DNA of 64,000 bases from Methylorubrum sp. B1-46 (GTDB lineage Bacteria; Pseudomonadota; Alphaproteobacteria; Rhizobiales; Beijerinckiaceae). Where the stretch lies: assembly GCF_021117295.1 (NCBI RefSeq), contig NZ_CP088247.1:916501-980500 (forward strand). Direction: 5' to 3'. Under the pieces are notes generated by a model that was not told the DNA's origin, did not search any database, and saw nothing but the letters and a program-made list of their open reading frames with translations. The position numbers and the translations under genes were made by a program. Below are positions 54,388 through 62,889 of this stretch, in pieces. How positions within the stretch are numbered: the first letter of the stretch is position 1; the number at the start of each line of letters is the position of its first letter.

Positions 54388-55761
54388 ATGTCCGCTCGCG
54401 TCCTGATCGTGGATGATCTCTACCCCAACGTACGGCTGCTCGAGACGAAGCTGTCTCTCGAGTATTTCGACGTGGTCGTGGCGATGAACGGGCCCGACGC
54501 CCTAGCGATCTGCGAGAAGGGCGCCTGCGACGTCGTGCTGCTCGACGTGATGATGCCGGGCATGGACGGATTCGAGGTCTGCCGCCGGCTCAAGTCCAAC
54601 CCCGCCACCGCGCACCTGCCGGTGGTGATCGTCACCGCCCTCGACCAGCCCGCCGACCGGCTGCGGGGTCTCGACGCCGGCGCCGACGACTTCCTGACCA
54701 AGCCGATCGACGACACCGCGCTGATGACGCGGGTGCGCAGCCTCGTGCGGCTGAAGGCCGTGACCGACGAGCTGCGCTCCCGCGCCCTCGCGACGCGCGA
54801 GATCGGCGGTCCCGATCCCCTGGTTCTGGCCGCCGCCGATACGGGTGAAGGTGCGCGCATCCTCCTCGTGGAGGACCGGCCGAGCGCGATCGACCGCATC
54901 GGCACCGCCCTCTCCCAACACCATCAGGTCACCGTCGAGACCGATCCTCACCGCGCCCTGGTGCGGGCGCCCGAGGAGGGGTTCGACCTCGCCCTGGTGA
55001 GCCTCGACCTCGAAGGCTTCGACGGCCTGCGCCTGTGCAGCCAGCTCCGCTCGCTGGAGCGGACCCGCAACATGGCGCTGATCATGATCGGCGAGATGCA
55101 CGAGAAGGCCCGCATCACCCGCGGCCTCGATTTCGGCGTCAACGACTACCTGCTGCGCCCGGTCGATCGCAACGAGTTGGTCGCGCGGGTGCGAACCCAG
55201 GTGCGGCGGCGGCGCTTCTCGGAGACCCTGCGCGGCGCCCTCCAGGCCTCGATGGAACTGGCGATCACCGACGATCTGACCGGCCTGCACAACCGGCGCT
55301 ACCTCGACCGGCATCTCGGCCCGGTCTTCGGTGAGGCGGCGCTGCAGCAGAAGGGCCTCGCCTGCCTGCTTCTCGACATCGACCGCTTCAAGCTCATCAA
55401 CGACACCTACGGCCACGAGGCCGGTGACGAGGTGCTGCGCGCCTTCGCCGAGCGCATCCGCCAGTACGTGCGGCCGATGGACATCCTCGCCCGCTACGGC
55501 GGCGAGGAGATCGTGATGGTGGTGCCCGGTGCCGAACTGCCCGACGCCCGCGCCATCGCCGAGCGCATCCGCGAGCGGATCGAGGCGACGCCCTTCGCCA
55601 TCGACGGCGGGACACGCGACATCGGCGTGACCGTCTCGGTCGGCGTGTCGGTGCGGCGCGCGACCGATACCGGCCCGGCCGACCTGCTCAAGCGCGCCGA
55701 CACCGCCCTCTATCGCGCCAAATCCTTCGGCCGGAACCGGGTCGAGGCGGCCGCGGCCTAG
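54388..55761 (+). CDS. pleD: Response regulator PleD, diguanylate cyclase
   Basis: 457 residues: receiver 1 with phosphoacceptor Asp53, receiver 2 (about 155-275) and a GGDEF domain with GGEEI (371-375). RPMD at 362-365 is the RxxD product-inhibition site at the usual distance. PleD makes c-di-GMP when phosphorylated and drives the motile-to-sessile switch. Co-oriented with divK. Confidence 0.95.
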   Translation: MSARVLIVDDLYPNVRLLETKLSLEYFDVVVAMNGPDALAICEKGACDVVLLDVMMPGMDGFEVCRRLKSNPATAHLPVVIVTALDQPADRLRGLDAGADDFLTKPIDDTALMTRVRSLVRLKAVTDELRSRALATREIGGPDPLVLAAADTGEGARILLVEDRPSAIDRIGTALSQHHQVTVETDPHRALVRAPEEGFDLALVSLDLEGFDGLRLCSQLRSLERTRNMALIMIGEMHEKARITRGLDFGVNDYLLRPVDRNELVARVRTQVRRRRFSETLRGALQASMELAITDDLTGLHNRRYLDRHLGPVFGEAALQQKGLACLLLDIDRFKLINDTYGHEAGDEVLRAFAERIRQYVRPMDILARYGGEEIVMVVPGAELPDARAIAERIRERIEATPFAIDGGTRDIGVTVSVGVSVRRATDTGPADLLKRADTALYRAKSFGRNRVEAAAA

Positions 55762-55766
55762 TCGAG

Positions 55767-56249
55767 TCAGGCGCCCTCGGGCTCGGGAACCGAGACCCCC
55801 GCCGCGGCAGCCGGCGGGAATAGGCCGAGAAGCCGTGCGACCTCGTCACCGTCCGCCCCGCCGAGAAGGTCGGCCAGGGTGTAGCGGTCGAGGACCGCCA
55901 GGAACGCCGCGAGCGCCTCGCCCAGAGCGCGCCGCAGGCGGCAGGGTGCGGTGATCGCGCAGGAACCGCCGGAGAAGCACTCCACCAGCGCGAGGTCGTC
56001 CTCGGTCGCCCGAACCACGGCGCCGACCACGATCTCGGCAGGCGGCTTGGCGAGGCGAAGGCCGCCGCCCCGTCCCCGGATCGTCTGGATCAGCCCGAGC
56101 CGTCCGAGCTGATGCACCACCTTCGTGAGATGACTCTCCGAGATGCCGTAAGCCCGCGCGATCTCGGCGATCGAACTCTGTCGCGGTTCGCGTAGGCCGA
56201 CATAGATCAGGGTGCGGAGCGCGTAGTCCGTGTAGCGGGTCAGGCGCAT
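55767..56249 (-). CDS. nsrR: Rrf2-family nitric oxide regulator NsrR
   Basis: 160 residues. MRLTRYTDYALRTLIYVGL is the NsrR-type start, with a winged helix and wing (QTIRGRGGGLRLAKP) and cluster ligands Cys91, Cys97 and Cys103 (CFSGGSCAITAPC). NsrR holds an Fe-S cluster that nitric oxide destroys, releasing repression. It is divergent from hmp, whose control region holds a matching dyad. The C-terminal 25 residues are Ala-rich and longer than in most members. Confidence 0.92.
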   Translation of the reverse strand: MRLTRYTDYALRTLIYVGLREPRQSSIAEIARAYGISESHLTKVVHQLGRLGLIQTIRGRGGGLRLAKPPAEIVVGAVVRATEDDLALVECFSGGSCAITAPCRLRRALGEALAAFLAVLDRYTLADLLGGADGDEVARLLGLFPPAAAAGVSVPEPEGA

Positions 56250-56269
56250 GACGGATCCGAAGGGTTTTT

Positions 56270-56294
56270 AAGGTACATTTCAGTTGCATCTTTT
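56270..56294. promoter_or_regulatory. Probable NsrR operator
   Basis: AAGGTACATTT (56270-56280) and TTGCATCTTTT (56284-56294) form an imperfect dyad; the second half reversed is AAAAGATGCAA. This fits the NsrR-type motif with AAGATGYA half sites. It lies between the nsrR start (56249) and the hmp start (56344). Confidence 0.6.
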
Positions 56295-56343
56295 ACGACG
56301 GTGCGGCAAAAGGTTCCTATCGAATGGATCTTTGGATTCGCCC

Positions 56344-57588
56344 ATGCCCGCACCGCTCTCCCCCCAGACCATCGCCGTCGTCAAAGCCACCGTTCCGGCC
56401 CTCGAGACCCACGGGCTCGCCATCACGCGGCGCATGTACGAGCGCCTGTTCGAGAACACCGAGATCCGTGACCTCTTCAATCAGTCGCATCACGGTGAAA
56501 CCGGTTCGCAACCGAAGGCGCTCGCTCTGGCTGTTCTGGCCTATGCTCGCAACATCGACAATCTCGGCGTATTGACGGGCGCTGTCGAGCGCATCGCTCA
56601 GAAGCATGTCGCACTCAACATTCTGCCGGAGCACTATCCTCACGTTGCCGACGCCCTGCTCGCGGCGATCCGCGACGTGCTCGGTGAGGCGGCAACGCCC
56701 GAAATCCTCACGGCCTGGGGCGAGGCGTACTGGTTCCTGGCGGAGCTGCTGATCGGCCGCGAGGCGACGATCTACCGGGATCAGGCGTCCAAGACCGGCG
56801 GCTGGAACGGCTGGCGCGATTTCGTGGTCGAGAGCGTCACCTCGGAAAGCGAGACGATCCGCTCCTTCGTGCTGGTCCCCACGGACGGCGGGCCGGTGCT
56901 GCGGCACGAGCCGGGGCAGTATCTCGGCTTCCTCGTCGACCTGCCGGGCCGGGGCGTGCTGAAGCGGAACTACTCGATCTCCTGCGCCCCCAACGACCGT
57001 GCCTACCGCATCACCGTCAAGCGTGAGGCCGCATCGGACCGGCCGGCCGGCCTCGTCTCGAACTGGCTGCACGCGGAGGCTCAACCCGGAACCGTGCTGA
57101 AGGTCGCCGCCCCCGCGGGCGACTTCTTCCTCGATCGCGCGAGCACCGAGCCGGTGGTCCTCGTCAGCGGCGGCGTCGGCCTCACCCCGATGGTCAGCAT
57201 GCTGGAGAGCCTCGTGCAGGAGGCGCCCGAGCGTCCGGCCTGGTTCGTCCACGGCGCCCTGAACGGACGGGTCCACGCCATGCGCGACCACGTGCGCAGC
57301 CTCGTCGCGAACCGCGAGAGCCTGTCCGCCCGCACCTTCTACGCCGAGCCGGAGGCTCAGGACCGGCCCGGCGAGCATTACGACGAGGCGGGGCTGGTGA
57401 CGGCGGAGTGGCTCGCGGCGAACACGCCTTCGGATCGAGCGACCTACTATCTGTGCGGTCCCAAGCCCTTCCTCGCCGCCCTGTCGAACGGCCTCACCCG
57501 TGCGGGCGTGCCGGCGGAGCGGGTCCGCTTCGAGTTCTTCGGCCCGGCCGACGAGCTTCTGGACGAGGCGCCGAGGCAGGCGGCCTGA
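56344..57588 (+). CDS. hmp: Flavohaemoglobin, nitric oxide dioxygenase
   Basis: 414 residues from ATG 56344. A globin domain (1-140, proximal His88 in AQKHVALNILPEHY), FAD-binding domain with LKRNYSISCAPN, and NAD-binding domain with SGGVGLTPMVSMLES and YYLCGPKPFL. The enzyme turns nitric oxide into nitrate using NADPH and oxygen. Divergent from nsrR, the expected repressor. Confidence 0.95.
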   Translation: MPAPLSPQTIAVVKATVPALETHGLAITRRMYERLFENTEIRDLFNQSHHGETGSQPKALALAVLAYARNIDNLGVLTGAVERIAQKHVALNILPEHYPHVADALLAAIRDVLGEAATPEILTAWGEAYWFLAELLIGREATIYRDQASKTGGWNGWRDFVVESVTSESETIRSFVLVPTDGGPVLRHEPGQYLGFLVDLPGRGVLKRNYSISCAPNDRAYRITVKREAASDRPAGLVSNWLHAEAQPGTVLKVAAPAGDFFLDRASTEPVVLVSGGVGLTPMVSMLESLVQEAPERPAWFVHGALNGRVHAMRDHVRSLVANRESLSARTFYAEPEAQDRPGEHYDEAGLVTAEWLAANTPSDRATYYLCGPKPFLAALSNGLTRAGVPAERVRFEFFGPADELLDEAPRQAA

Positions 57589-57618
57589 GGCGCGGACGCG
57601 ACCGGGCCGGGAATCGGT

Positions 57619-57783
57619 TCAGCCGGCGCCCGGATCGGTCTCGTTGCCCTGCGACGGCACGCCCGGCTTGCCGTCGGTCTTCTCGTTCGGGTCCTTGACC
57701 GCGTCGGGGGCGCTGTTGGCGGGCTTGTCCCCGCCTCTGCGCTCCCGATCCTTTTCGCGATCGCCCCCGTCCTGCCCGTTCAT
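57619..57783 (-). CDS. Small highly hydrophilic protein 1
   Basis: 54 residues from ATG 57783 (GAGGGAG about eight bases upstream). The sequence, from MNGQDGGDREKDRERRGGD to a Gly/Asp/Pro-rich end (NETDPGAG), has almost no hydrophobic residues and is probably disordered. It is third of three similar small genes on this strand, 41 bp after the previous stop. Function unknown; stress-related hydrophilins have this composition. Confidence 0.6.
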   Translation of the reverse strand: MNGQDGGDREKDRERRGGDKPANSAPDAVKDPNEKTDGKPGVPSQGNETDPGAG

Positions 57784-57824
57784 CGTCACGCTCCCTCAAG
57801 AATCCGGAATCGTATCGGGGCCGC

Positions 57825-58154
57825 TCAGGATCGCTTGGCCCGATCGGGTTCGCCCGCGACCGGCTCCCCCTCGCGCGGACCGGCCGAGGCCTTGCGGTCG
57901 GAATGGCCGCCGGAGGAGCCGCCGAGCGCGGGCGGGGTCCGTCCCTCCGCATCGCTTCCCTGGCTGCCCGCGCCCCACTCGCCTCGCCGCTCCGCATCGG
58001 ATCGCCCGCCGGAGCCCTGGCCGGTGATCGCCGCCTGCTCGGGCGTCTGATGGCCGCCCCCAGCCGGATGAGGGCCGGGCGAGCCGACGGCCTCGTCGGG
58101 CTTGCGGGTACCGGTGTTGCTCAGGTCCTCGTCGGGCCGGTTCTCATTTCCCAT
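57825..58154 (-). CDS. Small highly hydrophilic protein 2
   Basis: 109 residues from ATG 58154. Rich in Gly, Glu, Asp, Arg and Ser (DEDLSNTGTRKPDEAVGSPG, GGHSDRKASAGPREGEPVAG), with no predicted helix or signal peptide; likely disordered. Its start overlaps the end of the upstream gene by 11 bp. No family assigned. Confidence 0.6.
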   Translation of the reverse strand: MGNENRPDEDLSNTGTRKPDEAVGSPGPHPAGGGHQTPEQAAITGQGSGGRSDAERRGEWGAGSQGSDAEGRTPPALGGSSGGHSDRKASAGPREGEPVAGEPDRAKRS

Positions 58155-58422
58155 CGCGGCCTCCATCAGAGGCGCCGTGGCGCGGCGGCTCCTCCTGGCC
58201 GACGGCGGCGGTGGCGCGCTCGATCGCCTCCTGCGCCGTCGCGTCGGGCTGGGTCCGGGAGGACGGATCGGACATCCGGCGCAAATCATCCAAGCGCGTC
58301 CCGGCTTCAGTCGGCCCCGCTGCGTCGCGTGCGGCGCCCGGGCGATCCGTGCCGAATTCCGGGCCGCTGCGGTCCGCGTCGGCCGCCATGGGCGGCGGCC
58401 GGTTGGGAGACGTCTCCGTCAT
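58144..58422 (-). CDS. Small highly hydrophilic protein 3
   Basis: 92 residues from ATG 58422, the third of three consecutive ATGs and the only one with good spacing (6 bases) from GGAGG. It is acidic and Gly/Ala/Pro-rich (NRPPPMAADADRSGPEFG, then a short helical AQEAIERATAAVGQEEP). It overlaps the next gene, so the three genes appear to be one operon. Function unknown. Confidence 0.6.
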   Translation of the reverse strand: MTETSPNRPPPMAADADRSGPEFGTDRPGAARDAAGPTEAGTRLDDLRRMSDPSSRTQPDATAQEAIERATAAVGQEEPPRHGASDGGRDGK

Positions 58423-58471
58423 CATCATCCTCCAGATCTGACCGGGACAACCATCCGGGACCGGAGGAGTT

Positions 58472-58507
58472 GCGGTGCGGGTCCGTCGCAGACCCGCACC
58501 GCGTTTT
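58472..58507 (+). terminator. Strong hairpin, terminator-like on plus strand
   Basis: Twelve-base-pair perfect stem GCGGTGCGGGTC / GACCCGCACCGC with a seven-base loop, followed on the plus strand by GTTTTCCC. No plus-strand gene precedes it; on the minus strand it lies between cysK and the small hydrophilic operon without a T run. Direction is therefore unclear. Confidence 0.5.
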
Positions 58508-58519
58508 CCCTATCAAGGA

Positions 58520-58566
58520 GCATCGTCTTTTTCGGAAAAGCCGGCGCCCACCTTTCGGGACGATGC
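58520..58566 (-). repeat. Family A intergenic repeat, copy 4
   Basis: 47 bases: GCATCGTCTTTTTCGG, CCGGCGCCCACC, TTTCGGGACGATGC. It ends one base from the TGA stop of cysK (58568-58570) in the main orientation. Confidence 0.85.
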
Positions 58567-58567
58567 T

Positions 58568-59545
<978 letters not shown>

Positions 59546-59895
59546 CGTCTGTCCGCTCCCTGAGCGCTTCCGGGCCGACGCGATCACCGGGCCGGCGCAA
59601 GCGCGCCACCACAAGAAGGGCTTCGCATCGGTCCGAGGGAAGATGACCGGCACTCGGCAAAGCCGATGCGAAACCAGAAACTTAGCGCTCCCGCCGAAGC
59701 GGAGGCCGCTGCGGCGACGCGTAGCCGATTTCACAGGCTCCGTCGAGCTTCACAGCCGTCGGATACCGGTCTTTACACGGAGAGCGGATAGCTGAGCTTG
59801 GGCAGAGAATTTTATTTTCTTTTTTCGCGCCCGGACGACAGTATTGTCATCCTCATAGCATCGCCTCAACGACGCTGTACCATCGCCACCGCGTC
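59546..59895. other. Intergenic region upstream of cysK
   Basis: 350 bp. A T-rich run at about 59805-59825 (AATTTTATTTTCTTTTTTCGC) is the only striking feature; no gene is supported. The cysK promoter should lie in the half nearest 59545. Confidence 0.4.
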
Positions 59896-60072
59896 TCAGA
59901 TCGCGAACAGGGGCACTGCGAGGATCAGGACGGCGATGCCCGCGCTAGTCGCGAGGGCGGCCAAGCCTGCAGCCCCCTCGTGCTGGGCGCGGAGAAAGTC
60001 GTAGCGCGTCGCGGCGGAGCCTGACGGCCGAACTCTCGGGACGACGCGCTGGTGAACCCGGCCGATCCGCAT
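59896..60072 (-). CDS. Small C-terminal membrane protein
   Basis: 58 residues from ATG 60072 (GGAGAGACGGA directly upstream). A basic N-terminal half is followed by one hydrophobic helix at the C-terminus (GLAALATSAGIAVLILAVPLF), a tail-anchored layout. No family. The frame is short, so this call rests on the ribosome binding site and the clean helix. Confidence 0.45.
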   Translation of the reverse strand: MRIGRVHQRVVPRVRPSGSAATRYDFLRAQHEGAAGLAALATSAGIAVLILAVPLFAI

Positions 60073-60270
60073 TCCGTCTCTCCGCCTGAACGGCCGCGCG
60101 GGAGCGCGACCGGGGCTGCCAAGAAACGGTCCGTGGGCCTGACGGAGAATGAATCCGGACCGCCGTCCGCGAATCATCGTCAACGGGGTCTTACCCAGGC
60201 TGTCGACATGGCGTCGCGCCGGCGCATTCGAGGCCGGCGCGATGGCCGAGAACCCGGTCCGAAGTGTCTC

Positions 60271-60768
60271 TCACAGCGCCCGGTCGAAGCGCAGCTCGCC
60301 GTTCTGGCTGCGGATCACGAGCTGCGAACCGTCGAGGTCCCACTTGCCCGCCGTGCGCAGGGCGATGAGGAAGGCTTGCTCGGAGGCCGCCAGGGCCTTG
60401 TCGCAAGTCTTCTTGGTCAGCGCCAAGGGACCGACGGCGAGGTGCTGCTCACGCAGCGGGAAGGCGGTGGCGGTGAAGGTGTTGCAGCCGCCGTAGCCGC
60501 GGGCGCGGTACTGCGCATCGATGATGAAGCTCGGACGGTCGATGCCGGTGAACGGCTTGCCGTTCATGCTGACCGCGGTCCACATCGCGCCGAGGGGAAA
60601 CATCTTCTCCTGCGGCTTGGCGCCAGGGACGTATTGCGGCTTCTTCTCCGGCTGCTTGCCGGCACCGAAGCCGGACGGATTGCCGCCCATGCCCATCTGC
60701 GCCATCGCCGGCGCGGCCGCGAACGCGGCAACCGCACAGGCCAGCGCGGCGGTCAGCATCCTGTTCAT
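60271..60768 (-). CDS. META domain (HslJ-like) secreted protein
   Basis: 165 residues. Residues 1-23 are a signal peptide (AMA). After a Gly/Pro-rich linker, the META domain has its pattern: MWTAVSMNGKPF, FIIDAQYRARGYGGCNTFTATAF, LAVGPLALTKKTCDKALAASEQAFLIAL and LVIRSQNGELRF. E. coli HslJ has this domain; the family's role is mostly unknown. A short family B-like end (GTGTCTCTCACA) touches its stop codon. Confidence 0.85.
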   Translation of the reverse strand: MNRMLTAALACAVAAFAAAPAMAQMGMGGNPSGFGAGKQPEKKPQYVPGAKPQEKMFPLGAMWTAVSMNGKPFTGIDRPSFIIDAQYRARGYGGCNTFTATAFPLREQHLAVGPLALTKKTCDKALAASEQAFLIALRTAGKWDLDGSQLVIRSQNGELRFDRAL

Positions 60769-61209
60769 CGTTCAGCCCCCTTTCTGCTCGGCTGCCTCAC
60801 CCCGGAGCCCGGCTGGCCGCACATCGCACGGACACGGCTCTCGACTCTTCGCCCATTGCGGCGCGCAGGCTCCGAACGGTTCGGGTCGCGCACCCGGTCT
60901 TGGCATCTGGTTCTGGGCGCTAGGGGGAATCGACACAGATTCAAGCACAATTATGGTGAAGACCCCTCCGGGATCCGGTTCGGCGGCGATCCTGTCCTGT
61001 TCCAGGCGCCGCAAACCTTGTGCGTCAGGACGTTCCGGTGAGCGAGCCGGCCAGACCGGACGAAATGCCGTTTCTCACAAGCTTTGCCGAAACGAACCGG
61101 GCCTTCGGATGGTTGATGGGGCGTTCCCGTGCCCGATGCCCGTGCCCGATGGCGCGGGGTGGCCAGGATGCGTGGCACAAATTGCGCGCTGAAGAGTGAG
61201 GAGAGCGGT
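60769..61209. other. Intergenic region between the META-domain gene and the HTH gene
   Basis: 441 bp. No gene, repeat or terminator was recognised. The part near 61170-61205 holds GAGGAG upstream of the HTH start. Confidence 0.4.
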
Positions 61210-61536
61210 TTGACCGGATCGGATGAAGGCGTGTCGAGCGGTGCCTCCCCCAACACGATGAATGCGGCCCAGTGCCGGGGCGCCCGCGGCCTGCTCGGCT
61301 GGTCGGAGACGGAACTGGCTCGCCGTTCGGGACTGGACGAGGGTTTCGTGAAGGGGTTCGAGGCCGGCACCGGCGATCCCGCCTCCGGCCAGGTCGAGGC
61401 CCTGCGCAGCGCCCTGATGCAGGGCGGCGTCGTCTTCACCAACGGCGCGACGCCGGGCGTGCGGCTCTCCGAGCAGCAGCGGGGCGGCGACGAGGGCACG
61501 CGGGTCGATCAGCTCACCACCGAGAACGACCGGTAG
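61210..61536 (+). CDS. Short helix-turn-helix protein, probable TTG start
   Basis: 108 residues from TTG 61210, chosen for GAGGAG about seven bases upstream; ATG 61258 is a shorter alternative. The central CRGARGLLGWSETELARRSGLDEGFVKGFEAGTG is an XRE-type helix-turn-helix, followed by GQVEALRSALMQGGVVFTNG, a C-terminal pattern common in short Rhizobiales regulators. Target unknown. A family A repeat starts two bases after its stop. Confidence 0.65.
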   Translation: MTGSDEGVSSGASPNTMNAAQCRGARGLLGWSETELARRSGLDEGFVKGFEAGTGDPASGQVEALRSALMQGGVVFTNGATPGVRLSEQQRGGDEGTRVDQLTTENDR

Positions 61537-61537
61537 A

Positions 61538-61584
61538 GCATCGTCCCGAAAGGTGGCCGCCGGCTTTCGGGAAAAAGACGATGC
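61538..61584 (+). repeat. Family A intergenic repeat, copy 5 (best conserved)
   Basis: 47 bases: GCATCGTCCCGAAAGGTGG, CCGCCGGCTTTCGGG, AAAAAGACGATGC. Outer arms GCATCGTC / GACGATGC and inner arms CCCGAAAG / CTTTCGGG give a double-stem hairpin. It begins two bases after the TAG stop of the HTH gene. Confidence 0.85.
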
Positions 61585-61599
61585 AAAAGCAAGAGGTGA

Positions 61600-61636
61600 G
61601 AGCATCGTGCTGGATCCGATATCCAGCACGATGCTC
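61600..61636. repeat. Perfect 16-bp inverted repeat
   Basis: GAGCATCGTGCTGGAT (61600-61615), CCGAT loop, ATCCAGCACGATGCTC (61621-61636). No T run on either side. It sits 12 bp from the reductase stop and shares the AGCATCGT start with family A, so it may be a related hairpin. Confidence 0.75.
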
Positions 61637-61647
61637 AAGGTCCGCCC

Positions 61648-62889
61648 TTACCCTGTCGCCAGAGCCTTGAGGTCGAAGCTCGGGTCGGTGGCCTGTTCCG
61701 GCGTCAGCACCTTGCCAGAGGCGAGCAGGCGCCGGGCGGCCATGTGATCGGCAGGGCGATCGATCGACTCGACGGCGCTGAGCGCGTCGCCGCGGAAGCG
61801 GAACACCGAGAAGCCGGCACCGACTCGGCGCAGGACGCTCGCGTCACCCGGTGCGGCGAGCCCGGCGATCTGGAGTTTGCGCGGTCCCTGGTCGCTCCAG
61901 AACCACGGCACCGCGTCGTAGGCGGCGGGCCGGCCGGTGAGGCGCGCGGCGAGGCAACGGCCCTGATCGACCGCATTCTGCACCGATTCGATCCGCACAC
62001 GGTCGCCGCCGGGCATTCCCGCCGCGAAGCGGCTGGGGAAGCGGACGCAATCGCCGATGGCCGAGATCGCCGGATCGCTGGTGGCGAGGACGGCATCGAC
62101 CTCAATGCCGTCGCGGACGGCGAGGCCGGCTTCCGCGGCGAGTTCGTGGTTCGGTACCACCCCGATGCCGACGAGCACGAGGTCGGCAGGCAGGTTCTGC
62201 CCATCGGCCGTGCGGATCGCCGTGGCGCGCCCCCCTGCGCCTTCGATGGCGGTGACGCCCGCCCCGAACAGGAAGCGGACGCCGACCTCCTCGTGGAAGG
62301 CGCGGAACGTCTCCGAGGTCTCCGGCGAGACCGCCCGCGCCATCACCCGCTCGGCCGCCTCGATCACCGTGACGGAGAGGCCTCGGTCGGCGCAGACCGC
62401 CGCGAATTCCAGGCCGATGAAGCCGGCCCCCACCACCACGATCCGGCGCACGCCCTCGATCGCGGTACGAAGGGCATCGGCATCGTCGAGGGAGCGGAGC
62501 TGACGCACGCCCGCGAGATCGCCCCCCGGCACCGGCAGGGCCCGGTTGCGGGTGCCGGTGGCGAGGATGAGATGATCGTAGGCGAGATGCTCGCCGTCCG
62601 AGAGCTGCACACGGCGCTCCGCCCGGTCGATCGCCGTCACCCGCGTGCCGGACCGGTGGTCGATGCGGTGCTCGGCGAAAAAGCTCTCCTGCCGCAGGAG
62701 CAGACCGCGGGCATCGGTCTTGCCGGCGAGATAGGCCTTGGACAGAGGCGGGCGCTGGTAGGGGAGCGCGGTCTCCTCACCGACCAGGGTCAGGCGCCCG
62801 GCAAATCCCGCCTCCCGCAGCGAGGCGGCGGCCTGGAAGCCGGCCTGTCCCGCGCCTACGATGACGATCGACTCCACAGCTCCGCTCAT
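61648..62889 (-). CDS. FAD-dependent ferredoxin/rubredoxin reductase family
   Basis: 413 residues. FAD-binding GAGQAGFQAAASLREAGF (12-29), NAD-binding VVVGAGFIGLEFA (about 150-162), and the GDC motif (AIGDCVRF) with a C-terminal domain (VPWFWSDQGPRKLQIAG) typical of reductases that serve ring-hydroxylating or P450 systems (rhodocoxin/putidaredoxin reductase type). It passes electrons from NADH to a ferredoxin. No ferredoxin gene is adjacent. Its ATG overlaps the stop of the LysR gene (ATGA). Confidence 0.9.
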   Translation of the reverse strand: MSGAVESIVIVGAGQAGFQAAASLREAGFAGRLTLVGEETALPYQRPPLSKAYLAGKTDARGLLLRQESFFAEHRIDHRSGTRVTAIDRAERRVQLSDGEHLAYDHLILATGTRNRALPVPGGDLAGVRQLRSLDDADALRTAIEGVRRIVVVGAGFIGLEFAAVCADRGLSVTVIEAAERVMARAVSPETSETFRAFHEEVGVRFLFGAGVTAIEGAGGRATAIRTADGQNLPADLVLVGIGVVPNHELAAEAGLAVRDGIEVDAVLATSDPAISAIGDCVRFPSRFAAGMPGGDRVRIESVQNAVDQGRCLAARLTGRPAAYDAVPWFWSDQGPRKLQIAGLAAPGDASVLRRVGAGFSVFRFRGDALSAVESIDRPADHMAARRLLASGKVLTPEQATDPSFDLKALATG

